Assembly: GCF_008033445.1 (NCBI RefSeq)
Contig: NZ_VNKO01000011.1
Coordinates: forward strand, 1 to 64,000
Direction of reading: 5' to 3'
Length of the DNA stretch: 64,000 nt
DNA from: Vulcaniibacterium gelatinicum
GTDB lineage: Bacteria; Pseudomonadota; Gammaproteobacteria; Xanthomonadales; Xanthomonadaceae
A program made the position numbers and the translations under genes. Every line of letters begins with the position of its first letter. Position 1 is the first letter of the stretch. Below are positions 31,362-41,463 of this stretch, piece after piece. Under the pieces are notes generated by a model. It saw nothing but the letters and a program-made list of their open reading frames with translations, was not told the origin of the DNA and ran no database searches.

Positions 31362-33356
31362 TCACCCCGCAGGCTGCGCGGCGTCGGCGTTGGTGTCGGC
31401 CAGCGGGCACACGAAGCGCTTGCGCGGGCCGTCGGTGCGGCCGCGCAGGCGGTCGCTCAGGCGCAGCGCGTCGCCGTTGAGGCGCCAGTCGTAGATCACG
31501 CTGAAGGCGAGCACGCGCGCGACGTAGTCGCGGGTTTCCTTGTAGCTGACGGTCTCGATCCAGAAATCCGGATCCATGCCGGGCCGCTGCGTTCGCCAGC
31601 GCCGCAGCGGCGCCGGCCCCGCGTTGTAGCCCGCGATCGCCAGGTACGGCGCCCCGTATTCGTCGAGCAACTGCCGCAGATAGGCCGTGCCGAGCACGAT
31701 GTTGGTCTCCGGCTCGTACAGGCTCGCCGCCCCGCGCCACGCCAGCCCCAGCCGGCGCGCCACCGCCATTCCCGTCTCCGGCAGCACCTGCATCAATCCC
31801 ATCGCGTTGGCGTGCGAGCGTGCGGTCGGGTCGAACACGCTCTCGGCGCGGATCTCCGCCGCCACCCACGCCGGATCGAGCCCGTGCCGCGCCGCCTCGC
31901 GCCGGATCACCTCGGCATGGTGCAGCGGAAAACGCAGGTGATACAGCCGCAGCTCGTCCGGCTTCGGCACCCCGGCCGGATCCTTGCCGAGCGCGAACAC
32001 TGCCCGGTCGAACCACCCGTGCTCCTGCGCCACCTCCACCGCCAGCCGCCGCCGCGCGTCGTCGAACCGCGCCAGCGCCGCGTCCCATTCGCGCAGGGCC
32101 CAGCCGCGGCGCTCGATCCGGTGCAGCGCCAGCGCCCGCCGCAGCCCCGCATCGGCCGCCACCTGCGCCTTCAGTGCCGGCGGATCGGCCGGCCGCCACG
32201 GGCACAGCGCGTACGGCTGCTCGAGCCGGTCGGCGGCGAGGAAACCGTGGAACTCCGGCTTGCGCGCCGCACGCGCATAGGCCGCGCGCGCGGCGTCGCG
32301 CTCGCCGGTGAGTTCGAGCAGGCGCGCCTCGAAGTAGGTCCAGCGCGAGTCCGCGCGCTGCGCCGGCGGCATCTTCCGGACCGCCGCCAGCGCCGCGTGC
32401 CAGTCCGCGCGCGCCAGTGCCTCGCGCACCCGCCACTCGTGCAGGCGCTCGTCGTAGGCCGTCTCCGGCACCGCGGCGAGCCGGCGCGCGGCGTCCGGCT
32501 CGTACGAGGCCACCGTCCACAGCGCGATCTGGTACAGCACCCGGCCACGCTCGGCTTCGTCGAAGCCGAGCGCCTCGGCGTATTTCGGCAGCAACGCCTC
32601 GGCCACCGCCGGTGCCGATTTCGCCAGCCGCGCCAGCCCGTGCGAGGCGACCAGCCGGCTGCGCGCCGACTTCGGCCAGGCCAGCGCGCGCTCGTGCACC
32701 GCCTCCAGAAACGCGGCGTAGTCCCCGGCGAGCCGGGCCTCGTCGGCGGGCAGGCCGCGCGCGGCGGCGCGCATCACCGCCGGTTCGCCCTCGATCGCCG
32801 CCAGCTCGATCCGCTCCCAGCGCAGCGCAGGTGGCAGCCCGCCCTGTGCGGCCAGCAGCGCGAACGGCGCATCGCAGGTCGGCGGCAGCGAGCGGCCGCT
32901 GCCGCGCCACAACGCCTGCGCGTCGCGTACCCACTGCGGGTCGGTGCCGGCGGTGGCCTGGCGCGCGTCGAGTTCGGCGCAGCGCAGTGCCGGATCGGTG
33001 ATCGTCGGCGACCACGCGGCGCGGAACGCCGGCCAGTCCTTGCGCCGCGCCAGCGCCGCCAGCCAGACCTCGCGGAATGCCTCGCCCACCGCCTCGCCGC
33101 GGTGGCGGGCGAGGAACGCCTCGGCGCGTTGTCGCGGCAGCAGGTCGGCATCGCGGCGCAGCGCGGCGAATTCGATCCAGCGATAGAGGGGATGTGCGGC
33201 CAGATGCCCGTGCCGGCGGGCGTCGAACTCGCCGCGCGCGGCGGCCTCGATCGCCGCCTGCACCTGCGGCAGCAGCGGATCGGCGGCCGGCTGCGCACGG
33301 CCGGGGCCGGCGCAAACCACGCCGGCAAGGAACAGCAGGGGGAGCCATCGTGACAT
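31362..33356 (-). CDS. Soluble lytic murein transglycosylase (Slt70-like)
   Basis: A 664-residue periplasmic enzyme that cleaves the MurNAc-GlcNAc bond of peptidoglycan to form 1,6-anhydro products. A signal peptide (MSRWLPLLFLAGVVCAGPGRA) precedes a long alpha-superhelical region (about 30-450, TPR-like). The SLT domain follows, with catalytic Glu505 in IRAESVFDP and GLMQVLPETG, AGYNAGP and the YVARVLAFSVIYDWRL tail. An alternative ATG four codons upstream (33368) is possible; neither start has a clear Shine-Dalgarno. Divergent from the second TonB receptor. Confidence 0.93.
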   Translation of the reverse strand: MSRWLPLLFLAGVVCAGPGRAQPAADPLLPQVQAAIEAAARGEFDARRHGHLAAHPLYRWIEFAALRRDADLLPRQRAEAFLARHRGEAVGEAFREVWLAALARRKDWPAFRAAWSPTITDPALRCAELDARQATAGTDPQWVRDAQALWRGSGRSLPPTCDAPFALLAAQGGLPPALRWERIELAAIEGEPAVMRAAARGLPADEARLAGDYAAFLEAVHERALAWPKSARSRLVASHGLARLAKSAPAVAEALLPKYAEALGFDEAERGRVLYQIALWTVASYEPDAARRLAAVPETAYDERLHEWRVREALARADWHAALAAVRKMPPAQRADSRWTYFEARLLELTGERDAARAAYARAARKPEFHGFLAADRLEQPYALCPWRPADPPALKAQVAADAGLRRALALHRIERRGWALREWDAALARFDDARRRLAVEVAQEHGWFDRAVFALGKDPAGVPKPDELRLYHLRFPLHHAEVIRREAARHGLDPAWVAAEIRAESVFDPTARSHANAMGLMQVLPETGMAVARRLGLAWRGAASLYEPETNIVLGTAYLRQLLDEYGAPYLAIAGYNAGPAPLRRWRTQRPGMDPDFWIETVSYKETRDYVARVLAFSVIYDWRLNGDALRLSDRLRGRTDGPRKRFVCPLADTNADAAQPAG

Positions 33357-33567
33357 GCGCGCGAGCATAGCCGTGCGCGGATGAACGCCCCGACCGACGG
33401 GCCTTGTTTGTCGCGATGCAGCAAAAAACGGACGCCGCCCACAGCCCGCCGACCGGTGGCTGCCGCGACCCTTGCCGCCCATTCACAAATTGTTTACAAG
33501 TGCCCGGACGCCGTCGGCAGGGGCAGGGGGATGCCGCCGGTGCATCCCGCATCTATGGAGAGGACTC

Positions 33568-36459
33568 ATGAAGCTGCGCCGTAACCGGCTGACCACAGCC
33601 GTGCAGTTGTCGTTCTTGCTCGCCTTGCCGATGGCGGCCGTCGCCCAGGACGCCCCGCAGGCCCAGGAGGCCGTGACCCTCGACCGCGTCCAGGTCACCG
33701 GCACCCGCATCAAGAAAGCCGAGATCGAGGGCCAGGTGCCGGTGCAGACCGTCACCCGCGAGGACATCGAACGCACCGGCCTGAATTCGCTGGGCGACAT
33801 CGTGCAGGCGCTCACCGCCTCCGGTTCGGCGCTCAACACCCGCTTCAATTCCTCGGGCAACTTCGGCTTCCCGCCGGACGGCAGCGGCGTGGGCGCGGGC
33901 TCGGCGCAGGTGGACCTGCGCCACCTCGGCGCCAAGCGCGTGCTGGTGCTGGTGGACGGGATGCGCTGGGTCAACGAGTCCTCGGCCTCGGGCGTGGGCG
34001 CGGCCACCGACCTCAACACCATCCCGCTGGCGATCGTGGACCGGATCGAGGTGCTGGAGGACGGCGCCTCGGCGCTGTATGGCTCCGACGCCATCGCCGG
34101 CGTGGTCAACATCATCACCCGCCGCGACTTCGACGGTGCTTCGGTCAGTGTGCAGTACGGCGAGTACGAGGCCGGCGACGGCGAGACCACCAAGGCGGAC
34201 CTGGCCTGGGGCTGGAACGGCGAGCGCAGCAACCTGTTCCTCGGTGCCAGCTACACCGAGCAGGAGCGGGTCAGCTCCGCCGACCGCGAGCAGTCGCGCT
34301 TCCCGGTGCCGGGCACCGGCGTCACCTTCGGCAGCTCCGCCACGCCCACCGGGCGCTTCGTATTCCGCCATCCCGGCACCGGCGCCACCTACAACATCAC
34401 GCCCAACACCGGCGCCAGCAACCCGCGCTTCGACGCCACCCAGACCGGCTGCACCCGCACCGACGACTACCACTGTTTCACCGACGCCGACCGCTTCAAC
34501 TTCTCGCCCTTCAACCTGCTGGTCACGCCGTCCGAGCGCGCCGGCCTGTTCGGCCAGTTCCGCTTCGACCTGAGCGAGAACAGCAGCTGGTACGTCAAGG
34601 CGCTGTACAACCGGCGCGAGTCGGTGAACCAGGCCGCACCGGAGCCGATCTTCCTCGGCCCGTCCGGCGGCACCGGCAATCCGCTCGCCGACAACATCTT
34701 CATATCCCGCAACAACCCGTTCAATCCGTTCGGCATAGACCTCGACGCGCGCCTGACCACGCCGCCGGCGCAGCGCAACCTGTTCCTGATCGGGCGCCGC
34801 CCGATCGAGGGCGGCCCGCGCGTGTTCATGCAGGAGGTGGACACCTGGTACGTCGGCACCGGTTTCGAGGGCATCTTCGACGTCGGCGGCAGCACCTGGT
34901 TCTGGGACGTGAACCTGGCCCACAGCGACAACAGCGCCGAGCAGACCAACTACGGCAGCTACAACATCCGCAACATCGGCATCGCCCTGGGCGACCCGGC
35001 GGTGTGTGCGGCCACGCCGGGCTGCACGCCGCTGAACATCTTCGGCGGCCCCGGCACCATCACCCAGGCGATGCTGGCGTGGATCCAGCCGGTGGTGCGC
35101 GACCGCAGCGCGAACAAGCTCACCCAGTTCACGGCCAACCTCTCCGGCGACCTGTTCTCGCTGCCGGCGGGGCCGCTGTCGTTCGCGGCGGGCGTGGAGC
35201 ACCGCCGTTATGAGGGCTGGTACCAGCCCGATCCGCTCACCGTCGCCGGCTTCTACAACGGCGTGCCCTCCAAGCCCACGTCCGGCGAATACGACGTCAG
35301 CGAGCTGTACACCGAGTTCAACGTGCCGCTGATGGCCGATTCCGCCTGGGGCAAGAAGCTCGACCTGAGCATCGCCGGCCGCTACTCGGACTACTCCACC
35401 TTCGGCGGCGAGTTCACCGGCAAGCTCGGCCTGCGCTGGCAGGTGGCCGACGAGCTGCTGTTGCGCACCACCTTCGCCGAGGGCTTCCGCGCGCCGTCCA
35501 TCGGCGAGCTGTTCGGTTCCGACAGCCGCTTCGACGCGGTGCTGGCCGATCCTTGCTCCGAGCCGCTGGCCGACCCGTCGCTGCTGTCGAACTGCCGCGC
35601 GCTGGGCGTGCCGGCGGGCTTCCAGCAGGCCAATCCGCAGATCTCGGTGACCACCGGCGGCAACCGCAACCTGCAGCCGGAGACCGCGGACAGCTTCACC
35701 GCCGGCCTGGTGTGGAGCCCGGGCTTCCTCGAGGATTCGGCCGTGGCCGAGCGCGTGGACGTGGAGGTGACCTTCTACCGCCACACGATCACGGGCGCGA
35801 TCCAGGCGGTGGACGCGCAGACCCAGCTCAACCTGTGCGTGCGCACCATGTCGCCGCTGTACTGCGACGGCATCACCCGCGCCTCCACCGGCGCCATCAA
35901 CGGCTTCAACAACCGCCTCACCAACCTCGGCGTGATCAAGACCGACGGCTGGGACGTGGACCTGTTCTGGACCCTGCCCGAATCCCGCCTGGGCAAGCTG
36001 CGGGTGGATTGGCGCAATACGTTCGTGACCCGCTACGAGGCCTACGGCGCCGGCGGCCAGCGCCAGCCGCAGCGTCCGGGCGTGGAGGTGAACAACAGCG
36101 CGATCCCGGAGTGGACCTCCACCTTCGTGGTGGACTGGTCCCGGGAGAACTGGTTCGGTTCCTGGACGGTGCGGCACATCAGCGAGCTGCGCGAGGCCTG
36201 CGGCCGCGCGATCAACTTCCCGGTGTGCAGCAACCCGGCCCTCAACCGCAACGTGCTGCCGGAGACCACCTACCACGACCTGCAGCTCGGCTACAACTTC
36301 GAGTGGCTGCGCGGGTTGAAGGTGACCGCGGGCGTGAACAACGCCTTCGACAAGGATCCGCCGATCTGCCTGAGCTGCTCGCTCAACGGCTACGACGCGT
36401 CCACCTACGACATCCCCGGCGGCCGTTTCTGGTACCTGCGCGCCGACCTGAGGTTCTGA
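33568..36459 (+). CDS. TonB-dependent receptor
   Basis: A 963-residue outer-membrane active transporter. The ATG at 33568 has a good ribosome-binding site (GGAGAGGA) and a signal peptide ending AVAQ. A TonB-box region [10 protein letters not shown] precedes the plug ([57 protein letters not shown]). The barrel ends [12 protein letters not shown] with the C-terminal Phe. The style is that of the many TonB receptors of this family that take up plant- or polymer-derived compounds; the ligand is unknown. AT-richer sequence at 33484-33500 may hold its promoter. Confidence 0.95.
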   Translation: MKLRRNRLTTAVQLSFLLALPMAAVAQDAPQAQEAVTLDRVQVTGTRIKKAEIEGQVPVQTVTREDIERTGLNSLGDIVQALTASGSALNTRFNSSGNFGFPPDGSGVGAGSAQVDLRHLGAKRVLVLVDGMRWVNESSASGVGAATDLNTIPLAIVDRIEVLEDGASALYGSDAIAGVVNIITRRDFDGASVSVQYGEYEAGDGETTKADLAWGWNGERSNLFLGASYTEQERVSSADREQSRFPVPGTGVTFGSSATPTGRFVFRHPGTGATYNITPNTGASNPRFDATQTGCTRTDDYHCFTDADRFNFSPFNLLVTPSERAGLFGQFRFDLSENSSWYVKALYNRRESVNQAAPEPIFLGPSGGTGNPLADNIFISRNNPFNPFGIDLDARLTTPPAQRNLFLIGRRPIEGGPRVFMQEVDTWYVGTGFEGIFDVGGSTWFWDVNLAHSDNSAEQTNYGSYNIRNIGIALGDPAVCAATPGCTPLNIFGGPGTITQAMLAWIQPVVRDRSANKLTQFTANLSGDLFSLPAGPLSFAAGVEHRRYEGWYQPDPLTVAGFYNGVPSKPTSGEYDVSELYTEFNVPLMADSAWGKKLDLSIAGRYSDYSTFGGEFTGKLGLRWQVADELLLRTTFAEGFRAPSIGELFGSDSRFDAVLADPCSEPLADPSLLSNCRALGVPAGFQQANPQISVTTGGNRNLQPETADSFTAGLVWSPGFLEDSAVAERVDVEVTFYRHTITGAIQAVDAQTQLNLCVRTMSPLYCDGITRASTGAINGFNNRLTNLGVIKTDGWDVDLFWTLPESRLGKLRVDWRNTFVTRYEAYGAGGQRQPQRPGVEVNNSAIPEWTSTFVVDWSRENWFGSWTVRHISELREACGRAINFPVCSNPALNRNVLPETTYHDLQLGYNFEWLRGLKVTAGVNNAFDKDPPICLSCSLNGYDASTYDIPGGRFWYLRADLRF

Positions 36460-36488
36460 GCAGGAAAGCCGCAGTCGCGTTGCGCACG

Positions 36489-36516
36489 AACGGCCGGTGG
36501 TCCGCCACCGGCCGTT
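36489..36516. terminator. Hairpin terminator after the second TonB-dependent receptor
   Basis: AACGGCCGGTGG and CCACCGGCCGTT form a 12-bp perfect stem with a TCCG loop, followed by TCGTTTG. It lies between the convergent stops at 36459 and 36532. Confidence 0.8.
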
Positions 36517-36531
36517 TCGTTTGCGCGCGGA

Positions 36532-37305
36532 TCAGGCCGCCTCGCCGACCTGCAGCGCGGCTTCCGGCACCTCCAGTTCGACCGCGAGCGCGAGGTGGTC
36601 CGAGTGCGCGGCGGGGAAGGCGGCCGGCGGCGGCGCGGGCAGCTCCTCGCTGACCAGGATGTGGTCGATCGCCCGCTGCGGACGCCAGCTGGGGAAGGTG
36701 GGCACCAGCCGCGGCGGCGGCTGCAGCCGGGTGCGGCGGTAGAGTGCCTGCATGTCGGTGCAGTAGGGGTCGCAGTTGAAATCGCCCATCAGCACCGCGC
36801 GCGGGTGGTCCTGCAGCAGCTCGGCCAGGAATCCGATCTGGGCGCGGCGCGAGACCGCGCCGAGGGACAGATGGGCGACGGCGACGGCAAGCCCCCCGCG
36901 GCCTTCCCCGAAGCGCGCCAGCAGCACGCCGCGGCCACGCACCCGGCCGGGCAGCGGGTAATCGTGGACCTCGACCGGCTCGAGCTTGCTGAGCAGGCCG
37001 TTGGCGCTGGAGGCCACGCCGCCGACCCGGCGGTTGGGCTGGTGGCTCCACCACGGGAAGCCGCCGCGCTGGGCCAGGTAGTGGGTCTGGTTGGTGAAGC
37101 CCGAACGCAGGCTGCCCGGGTCGCTCTCCTGCAGCCCGACGATGTCGTGCTGCCCGGCCAGGCGCGCGATCGCATCGAGGTTGTCGCGTTTGTTGCCGGC
37201 CGGCAGTACGTGCGACCAGCTGCGCGCGACGTAGTCGTGGTAGCCGCGCGTGCTGGAGCCGGCCTGGATGTTGGCGCTGAGCAGCTTGAGCCGGCGGGTG
37301 GCCAT
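36532..37305 (-). CDS. Endonuclease/exonuclease/phosphatase family protein
   Basis: A 257-residue cytoplasmic protein of the DNase I-like superfamily. Catalytic motifs are in order: LLSANIQAG (metal-binding Asn), IVGLQESDPG (metal-binding Glu), AVAHLSL, GDFNCDP and the terminal AAHSDHLAL with Asp-His. The substrate could be a nucleic acid, phospholipid or phosphoester and cannot be settled from sequence. I chose the ATG at 37305 just before the core; an ATG nine codons upstream (37332) is an alternative. Confidence 0.88.
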   Translation of the reverse strand: MATRRLKLLSANIQAGSSTRGYHDYVARSWSHVLPAGNKRDNLDAIARLAGQHDIVGLQESDPGSLRSGFTNQTHYLAQRGGFPWWSHQPNRRVGGVASSANGLLSKLEPVEVHDYPLPGRVRGRGVLLARFGEGRGGLAVAVAHLSLGAVSRRAQIGFLAELLQDHPRAVLMGDFNCDPYCTDMQALYRRTRLQPPPRLVPTFPSWRPQRAIDHILVSEELPAPPPAAFPAAHSDHLALAVELEVPEAALQVGEAA

Positions 37306-37378
37306 CGCCGCAGTATGGCGCGGTGCCGTCATCGCGGGGAGGCGCCGCCGTGCGGAGCGGCGGCGCCGGCGATGCGGG

Positions 37379-38215
37379 TCACTGGCCGGACGCGGGCGGG
37401 GCGGCCTCGGGCGCGGGCGGTTCCGCGACGGGCGCCGCCGGGCTCGCGCCCGCGGCCGCGCGCTCAAGCGCGACCAGCTGCGTGGCGATGCGGACGGAGT
37501 CCTCGAGCGTGCGGGCCGTCACGCGGTACTTGCCGTTGATGATCAGCGTCGGCGTGCCCTCCACGCCCGTGCGCTGCAGGAACTGCCGCGCGCGGTTGAG
37601 CTTGGCATTGATGGCGAAGCTCGACATCGTCTCGGCGAACTGCTTCGGATCGGCGCCGTAGCGGGCGTAGAACGCCGCGATCTGCGCGTCACTCGGCAGC
37701 GGCTGCACCGGCAGGGTGCGCTCGAGGTGGATCGCCTGGAACACCGCGTCATGGGTGCGGTCGAGCAGGCCCAGCGCCTCGGCGGTGTAGTAGGCCTTGG
37801 CGTAGGGAACCCAGTAGCCGCCGAACGGCGCGGCGACGTAGGTGAAGCGCACGTCGGGCGGCAGCTGCTCCTTCCACGCGTTGACCAGCGGCTGGAAGTT
37901 CGCGCAGTGCGGGCAGGTGTAGCCGAAGGCCTCGACGATCTCGATCTTGCCGTTCAGCGGCTCGAACGGCTGGCCGCCGGGGATCTCCACGTAGTCGGTG
38001 CCGGCCACCGGCGGCGGTGCGGTCTCGGCCGCGGCCAGGATCCGGGTGATCGCCTCGCGCGCGGCGGGATCCACGGCGGGGGCGGCCGGCGCGGCGGCCG
38101 GGGCCTGGGACGCGGTGGCGGCGGCATCGCCGGCCGGCGCGGCCGGGGCGGGTTCGTTGCGGTTGCAGGCGGTGGCGAGCAGCAGCAGCGCGGGCAGGAG
38201 CAGATGCAGTTTCAT
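37379..38215 (-). CDS. dsbA: Thiol:disulfide interchange protein DsbA, lipoprotein form
   Basis: A 278-residue DsbA with the active site Cys101-Pro-His-Cys104 in AFGYTCPHCANF and the cis-proline loop GVEGTPTLIING. It introduces disulfides into exported proteins. The N-terminus MKLHLLLPALLLLATAC looks like a lipobox, followed by a ~30-residue Ala/Pro linker, so the domain is probably tethered to a membrane. The C-terminus carries another Ala/Pro-rich tail. It lies downstream of a second DsbA gene on the same strand, 32 bp away. Confidence 0.92.
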   Translation of the reverse strand: MKLHLLLPALLLLATACNRNEPAPAAPAGDAAATASQAPAAAPAAPAVDPAAREAITRILAAAETAPPPVAGTDYVEIPGGQPFEPLNGKIEIVEAFGYTCPHCANFQPLVNAWKEQLPPDVRFTYVAAPFGGYWVPYAKAYYTAEALGLLDRTHDAVFQAIHLERTLPVQPLPSDAQIAAFYARYGADPKQFAETMSSFAINAKLNRARQFLQRTGVEGTPTLIINGKYRVTARTLEDSVRIATQLVALERAAAGASPAAPVAEPPAPEAAPPASGQ

Positions 38216-38247
38216 CGGCAGATCCTTTCGGGCAAGGCGGGAGACGA

Positions 38248-38883
38248 TCATCGGCGCGTGCGCAGCATCGCGACCAGTTCGCCGGCGATGCGCAGGCTGT
38301 CGTCGAGGGTGCGGCCGAGCACGCGGTAGCGGCCGGCGACGACCAGGGTCGGGGTGCCCTCGACCCCGGACTCGATCGCGAAGCGGCGGGCGCGGGCGAG
38401 TTGGTCGGCGAGCGCGGGGTCGAGCAGGGCCGCGCGCACCTTCGCGGCATCGAGGCCGAAGCCGGCGTAGAACGCGGCCATCTCGTCGGCGGTGGGATTG
38501 CGCGGCAGCGATTGCTGTTCGTGGATCGCGCGGTAGGTGGCGGCGTGCACCCGCGGCAGCGCGCCCAGACGCTCGGCGACGAAGAAGCCGCGCGCGAGCA
38601 TGTCGTCGCGGCCGCCCGGCAGCGGCACGTAGGTCACGCGCACGTCCCTGGGCAGGGTGCGCTTCCAGGCCTCGAGCTTGGGCTGCATGGCCGCGCAGTG
38701 CCCGCACCAGTAGGCGAACACCTCGGCGACCTCGAGCGTGCCCGGCTGCGGCTGGAACGGCGCGCCGCCCTCGATCTCGACGTAGTCGGTGCCGGCGACC
38801 GGCGCGGCCAGCGCCGCCGGCAGCGGCAGCCACAGGCACAGGCCGAGCAGCAGGGAGCGGAGGAAGCGGGAAGGGAGGCACAT
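38248..38883 (-). CDS. Second DsbA-family thiol:disulfide interchange protein (CGHC)
   Basis: A 211-residue periplasmic protein with a signal peptide ending ALAA and DsbA fold. Its active site is Cys60-Gly-His-Cys63 in VFAYWCGHCAAM, and the cis-Pro loop is GVEGTPTLVVAG. The mature start PVAGTDYVEIEGGAPF is nearly the same as in the neighbouring DsbA (PVAGTDYVEIPGGQPF), so the two probably arose by tandem duplication. The different CxxC dipeptide predicts a different redox potential. A strong terminator separates it from cytochrome c4 upstream. Confidence 0.92.
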   Translation of the reverse strand: MCLPSRFLRSLLLGLCLWLPLPAALAAPVAGTDYVEIEGGAPFQPQPGTLEVAEVFAYWCGHCAAMQPKLEAWKRTLPRDVRVTYVPLPGGRDDMLARGFFVAERLGALPRVHAATYRAIHEQQSLPRNPTADEMAAFYAGFGLDAAKVRAALLDPALADQLARARRFAIESGVEGTPTLVVAGRYRVLGRTLDDSLRIAGELVAMLRTRR

Positions 38884-38900
38884 GCGGGCTTCGTCCGGAC

Positions 38901-38932
38901 AAAAAAACGCCGGCCGAGGATAGCGGCCGGCG
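38901..38932 (-). terminator. Rho-independent terminator after cytochrome c4
   Basis: On the minus strand an 8-bp GC stem (CGCCGGCC / GGCCGGCG, 9-nt loop) is followed by seven T residues (38907 down to 38901). It lies 55 bp past the cytochrome c4 stop and just before the second DsbA gene, so the two are separate transcripts. Confidence 0.9.
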
Positions 38933-38987
38933 GACAGTTCGAGGAGAGCGACGGCTTCGACCACGGGCCGAGGCCGGAAGTTCCGGT

Positions 38988-39752
38988 TCAGCGGGCCGCG
39001 ACGTCCGCGGCGGGACGGCGGTGCAGGCCCTGCACGTAGCTGGCCAGGGCCGCGATCTCCTGGTCGGTCAGCGGCTTGGCCACCTGGGCCATGATGTCGA
39101 ACAGGCGGCGGTCGCCCAGGCTGGTGGTGCCGGCGCGGTACTCCTGCAGGCGGCGCTCGACGTAGGCGGCCTGCTGGCCGGCGAGCGCGGGGTAGGCGGG
39201 GCCGGGGTTGCCGGCGCCGGCCGGGCCGTGGCAGGCCATGCACGCCGGCACGCCGCGGCTCGCGTCGCCGCGGCGGTAGAGCTGCTGGCCGATCTCGTAG
39301 AACTTCATGCCCTTGTACGGGCCGTCGGCGACCACGGTGTCGTCGGCGACGCCGGCGCCCGGCTTTTGGGTGGCGTAGTAGGCGCCGATGTCGCGCATGT
39401 CCTGCGCGCTGAGCATGTCGGCGAAGGGCTTCATCACCGCGGCCATGCCGGTGTTGCGCTCGCCGCTCTTGAACGCGGCCAGCTGGCTGGCGATGTAGCG
39501 CTCGGACTGGCCGGCCAGGCGCGGGTACTGCGGATCGGTGGGGTTGCCGTCCACGCCGTGGCAGGCGGCGCAGGCGCCGGCCTTGGTGGCGCCGGCCTTG
39601 GCGTCGCCCCAGGTGGCCTTGGCTTCGACGAGCGGCGCCGCCTGCACCGGGGGCTGCTCCGGCAGGGGCGTGACCGTGGTCTGGGCCAGGGCGACGGCGG
39701 TGGCCGCGGCAGCGGCGGCACCGGCGAGACCGAAGACGCGGGCAAGGCGCAT
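38988..39752 (-). CDS. Diheme cytochrome c4
   Basis: A 254-residue periplasmic cytochrome with a signal peptide and two c-type heme domains. The heme sites are Cys61-AA-Cys64-His65 (GACAACHGVDGN) and Cys171-MA-Cys174-His175 (PACMACHGPAG). Axial methionines are likely in the AVMKPFADML and DIMAQVAKPL segments. Cytochrome c4 carries electrons from the bc1 complex to terminal oxidases such as the aa3 enzyme encoded at 8.6-13 kb. The Gln/Pro-rich stretch at residues 25-45 is an added linker. It is divergent from ysxC. Confidence 0.94.
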   Translation of the reverse strand: MRLARVFGLAGAAAAAATAVALAQTTVTPLPEQPPVQAAPLVEAKATWGDAKAGATKAGACAACHGVDGNPTDPQYPRLAGQSERYIASQLAAFKSGERNTGMAAVMKPFADMLSAQDMRDIGAYYATQKPGAGVADDTVVADGPYKGMKFYEIGQQLYRRGDASRGVPACMACHGPAGAGNPGPAYPALAGQQAAYVERRLQEYRAGTTSLGDRRLFDIMAQVAKPLTDQEIAALASYVQGLHRRPAADVAAR

Positions 39753-39879
39753 GCAGGGACTCCGGGAAACACGGGGAAGCGCAGCCGGACGCGGCCGCGA
39801 AGACGCGGAATTATCCGGGCCTGCCGCAGCACGGTCAAACCGCGTCGGGCCCGGGGCGCGGCCGTGCGAAGCTAGAAGG

Positions 39880-40485
39880 ATGGCCGCTTCCACCCCGCTC
39901 GCCCGCGCCCGCTACCTGCTGGCCGCACACACCCCCCGCCAGCTGCCGCCCGACGGCGGCTTCGAGGTCGCCTTCGCCGGGCGTTCCAACGCCGGCAAGT
40001 CCAGCGCGCTCAACGCCTTGTGCCGGCAGAACGCGCTGGCGCGGGTGTCGCGCACGCCGGGGCGGACCCAGCAGCTGGTGTTCTTCGAGGTCGAACCGCA
40101 GCGCTACCTGGTGGACCTGCCGGGTTACGGCTACGCGCAGGTGCCGCGCGAGCTGCAGGCGCACTGGCAGGCGTTCATTGACGGCTATTTCCGCAGCCGC
40201 GAGGCGCTGCGCGGGCTGGTGGTGGTGATGGACATCCGCCACCCGCTGCGGGACTACGACCGGCAGATGCTCGGCTACGCGGTGCAGCGCGGGCTGCCGG
40301 CGCACGCGCTGCTGACCAAGGCCGACAAGCTCGGCCGCGGCCAGCAGGCGCAGACCCTGCAGGCGGTGCGGCGCGAGCTGGCGGCGGCGTTCGGCGACAC
40401 GGTGGGCGTGCAGCTGTTCTCCGGCGAAACCAGGCAGGGCGTGGACGAGGCGCGGGCGGTGGTCGAGGGCTGGCTCGGCTTGTAG
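39880..40485 (+). CDS. engB: Ribosome biogenesis GTP-binding protein YsxC/EngB
   Basis: A 201-residue Era/EngA-type GTPase needed for 50S ribosome maturation. G1 is GRSNAGKSS, G2 is RTPGRTQQ, G3 is DLPGYGYAQVP, G4 is TKAD and G5 is FSGETRQG. AGAAGG gives a close ribosome-binding site. It is divergent from cytochrome c4 and convergent with an ABC permease gene. Confidence 0.96.
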   Translation: MAASTPLARARYLLAAHTPRQLPPDGGFEVAFAGRSNAGKSSALNALCRQNALARVSRTPGRTQQLVFFEVEPQRYLVDLPGYGYAQVPRELQAHWQAFIDGYFRSREALRGLVVVMDIRHPLRDYDRQMLGYAVQRGLPAHALLTKADKLGRGQQAQTLQAVRRELAAAFGDTVGVQLFSGETRQGVDEARAVVEGWLGL

Positions 40486-40517
40486 CGCGCATCGCGCAAT
40501 GCCGCACGCCTGGCGAT

Positions 40518-40541
40518 GCCTGCCGCCAAGGCGGGGCAGGC
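40518..40541. terminator. Hairpin between convergent engB and ABC permease genes
   Basis: GCCTGCC and GGCAGGC form a 7-bp stem around a 10-nt centre, between the stops at 40485 and 40549. No T-run follows; assignment is tentative. Confidence 0.45.
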
Positions 40542-40548
40542 GCGCGGC

Positions 40549-41463
40549 TCAGGCGTCCCGCAAGCGCGGATCCAGCCACGCGCGCGTGGCGTCCACCGCG
40601 GCGTTGATCGCCACGATCAGCGCGCCGACGACGAGCACCACGCCGAGCACGAGGGTGTAGTCGCGGTTGAGCGCGCCCTGCACGAACCAGCGGCCCATGC
40701 CGGGAATGCCGAACACCTGCTCGACCACGGCCGAGCCGGTGACCACGTTGATCAGCGCCGGCGACAGCCACGCCACCACCGGCAGCAGCGCGGGCCTGAG
40801 CGCGTGCGCGCACAGCAGGCGCGTCTCCGACAGGCCGCGCGCACGGGCGGCGCGCAGCCAGTCCGCCGACAGCGTCTCCAGCAGCGCGGCGCGGGTCAGG
40901 CGCGCGCACCAGGCCAGGTTGGGCAGGGCGAGGGCGACCACCGGCAGCACCAGGTTGCGCCACTCGCCCCAGCCGCCGGCCGGCAGCCAGCGCAGGCTCA
41001 CCGCGAACAGCAGCACCAGCAGCGGCGCGGCGACGAACTTGGGAATCGCCAGGCCCAGGCCGGCGAGGAACATCAGCACGCGGTCGGCGGTGCGGCCGGC
41101 GCGCAGCGCGGCCCAGAGCCCGAGCGGCACGCCCAGCGCGAGCGCGAGCAGCAGCGCCAGGCCGCCGGTGAGCGCCGACACCGGCAGTGCCTGCGCCACG
41201 AGCTGGTTGACGGTGTAGTCGGGGTACTGGAACGAGGGGCCGAGGTCGCCGCGCGCCACGTCCGCGAGCCAGGCCGCGTACTGTGCCGGCAGCGGCCGGT
41301 CGAGCCGGTACTGCGCGGCGAGCGCGGCCTGCACTTCGGGCGGGGCGGCCTTCTCGCTGTCGAACGGGCCGCCGGGCGCGGCGCGCAGCAGCACGAAGCA
41401 CAGCGTGGCCAGCAGCCACAGCGTGAGCAGCGCCTCGAGCAGGCGCGCGGCCAGGCGCTTCAT
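40549..41463 (-). CDS. Oligopeptide-type ABC transporter permease (OppB/DppB family)
   Basis: A 304-residue inner-membrane permease with six helices. It has the family N-terminus (LLATLCFVLLRAAPGGPFDSEK), RYDLDRPLPAQY-like and GDLGPSFQY segments, and the EAA-type coupling loop RAARARGLSETRLLCAHALRPALLP. It overlaps the upstream substrate-binding protein gene by 3 bp. No second permease (OppC) or ATPases (OppD/F) follow: the next gene is convergent engB. The partners would have to be encoded elsewhere. Confidence 0.93.
   Translation of the reverse strand: MKRLAARLLEALLTLWLLATLCFVLLRAAPGGPFDSEKAAPPEVQAALAAQYRLDRPLPAQYAAWLADVARGDLGPSFQYPDYTVNQLVAQALPVSALTGGLALLLALALGVPLGLWAALRAGRTADRVLMFLAGLGLAIPKFVAAPLLVLLFAVSLRWLPAGGWGEWRNLVLPVVALALPNLAWCARLTRAALLETLSADWLRAARARGLSETRLLCAHALRPALLPVVAWLSPALINVVTGSAVVEQVFGIPGMGRWFVQGALNRDYTLVLGVVLVVGALIVAINAAVDATRAWLDPRLRDA

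Noticed and set aside
33553-36276. A 907-aa minus-strand frame opposite the second TonB-dependent receptor
   Set aside because: Composition-driven shadow of a well-supported receptor gene; no signal, domain or ribosome-binding site.
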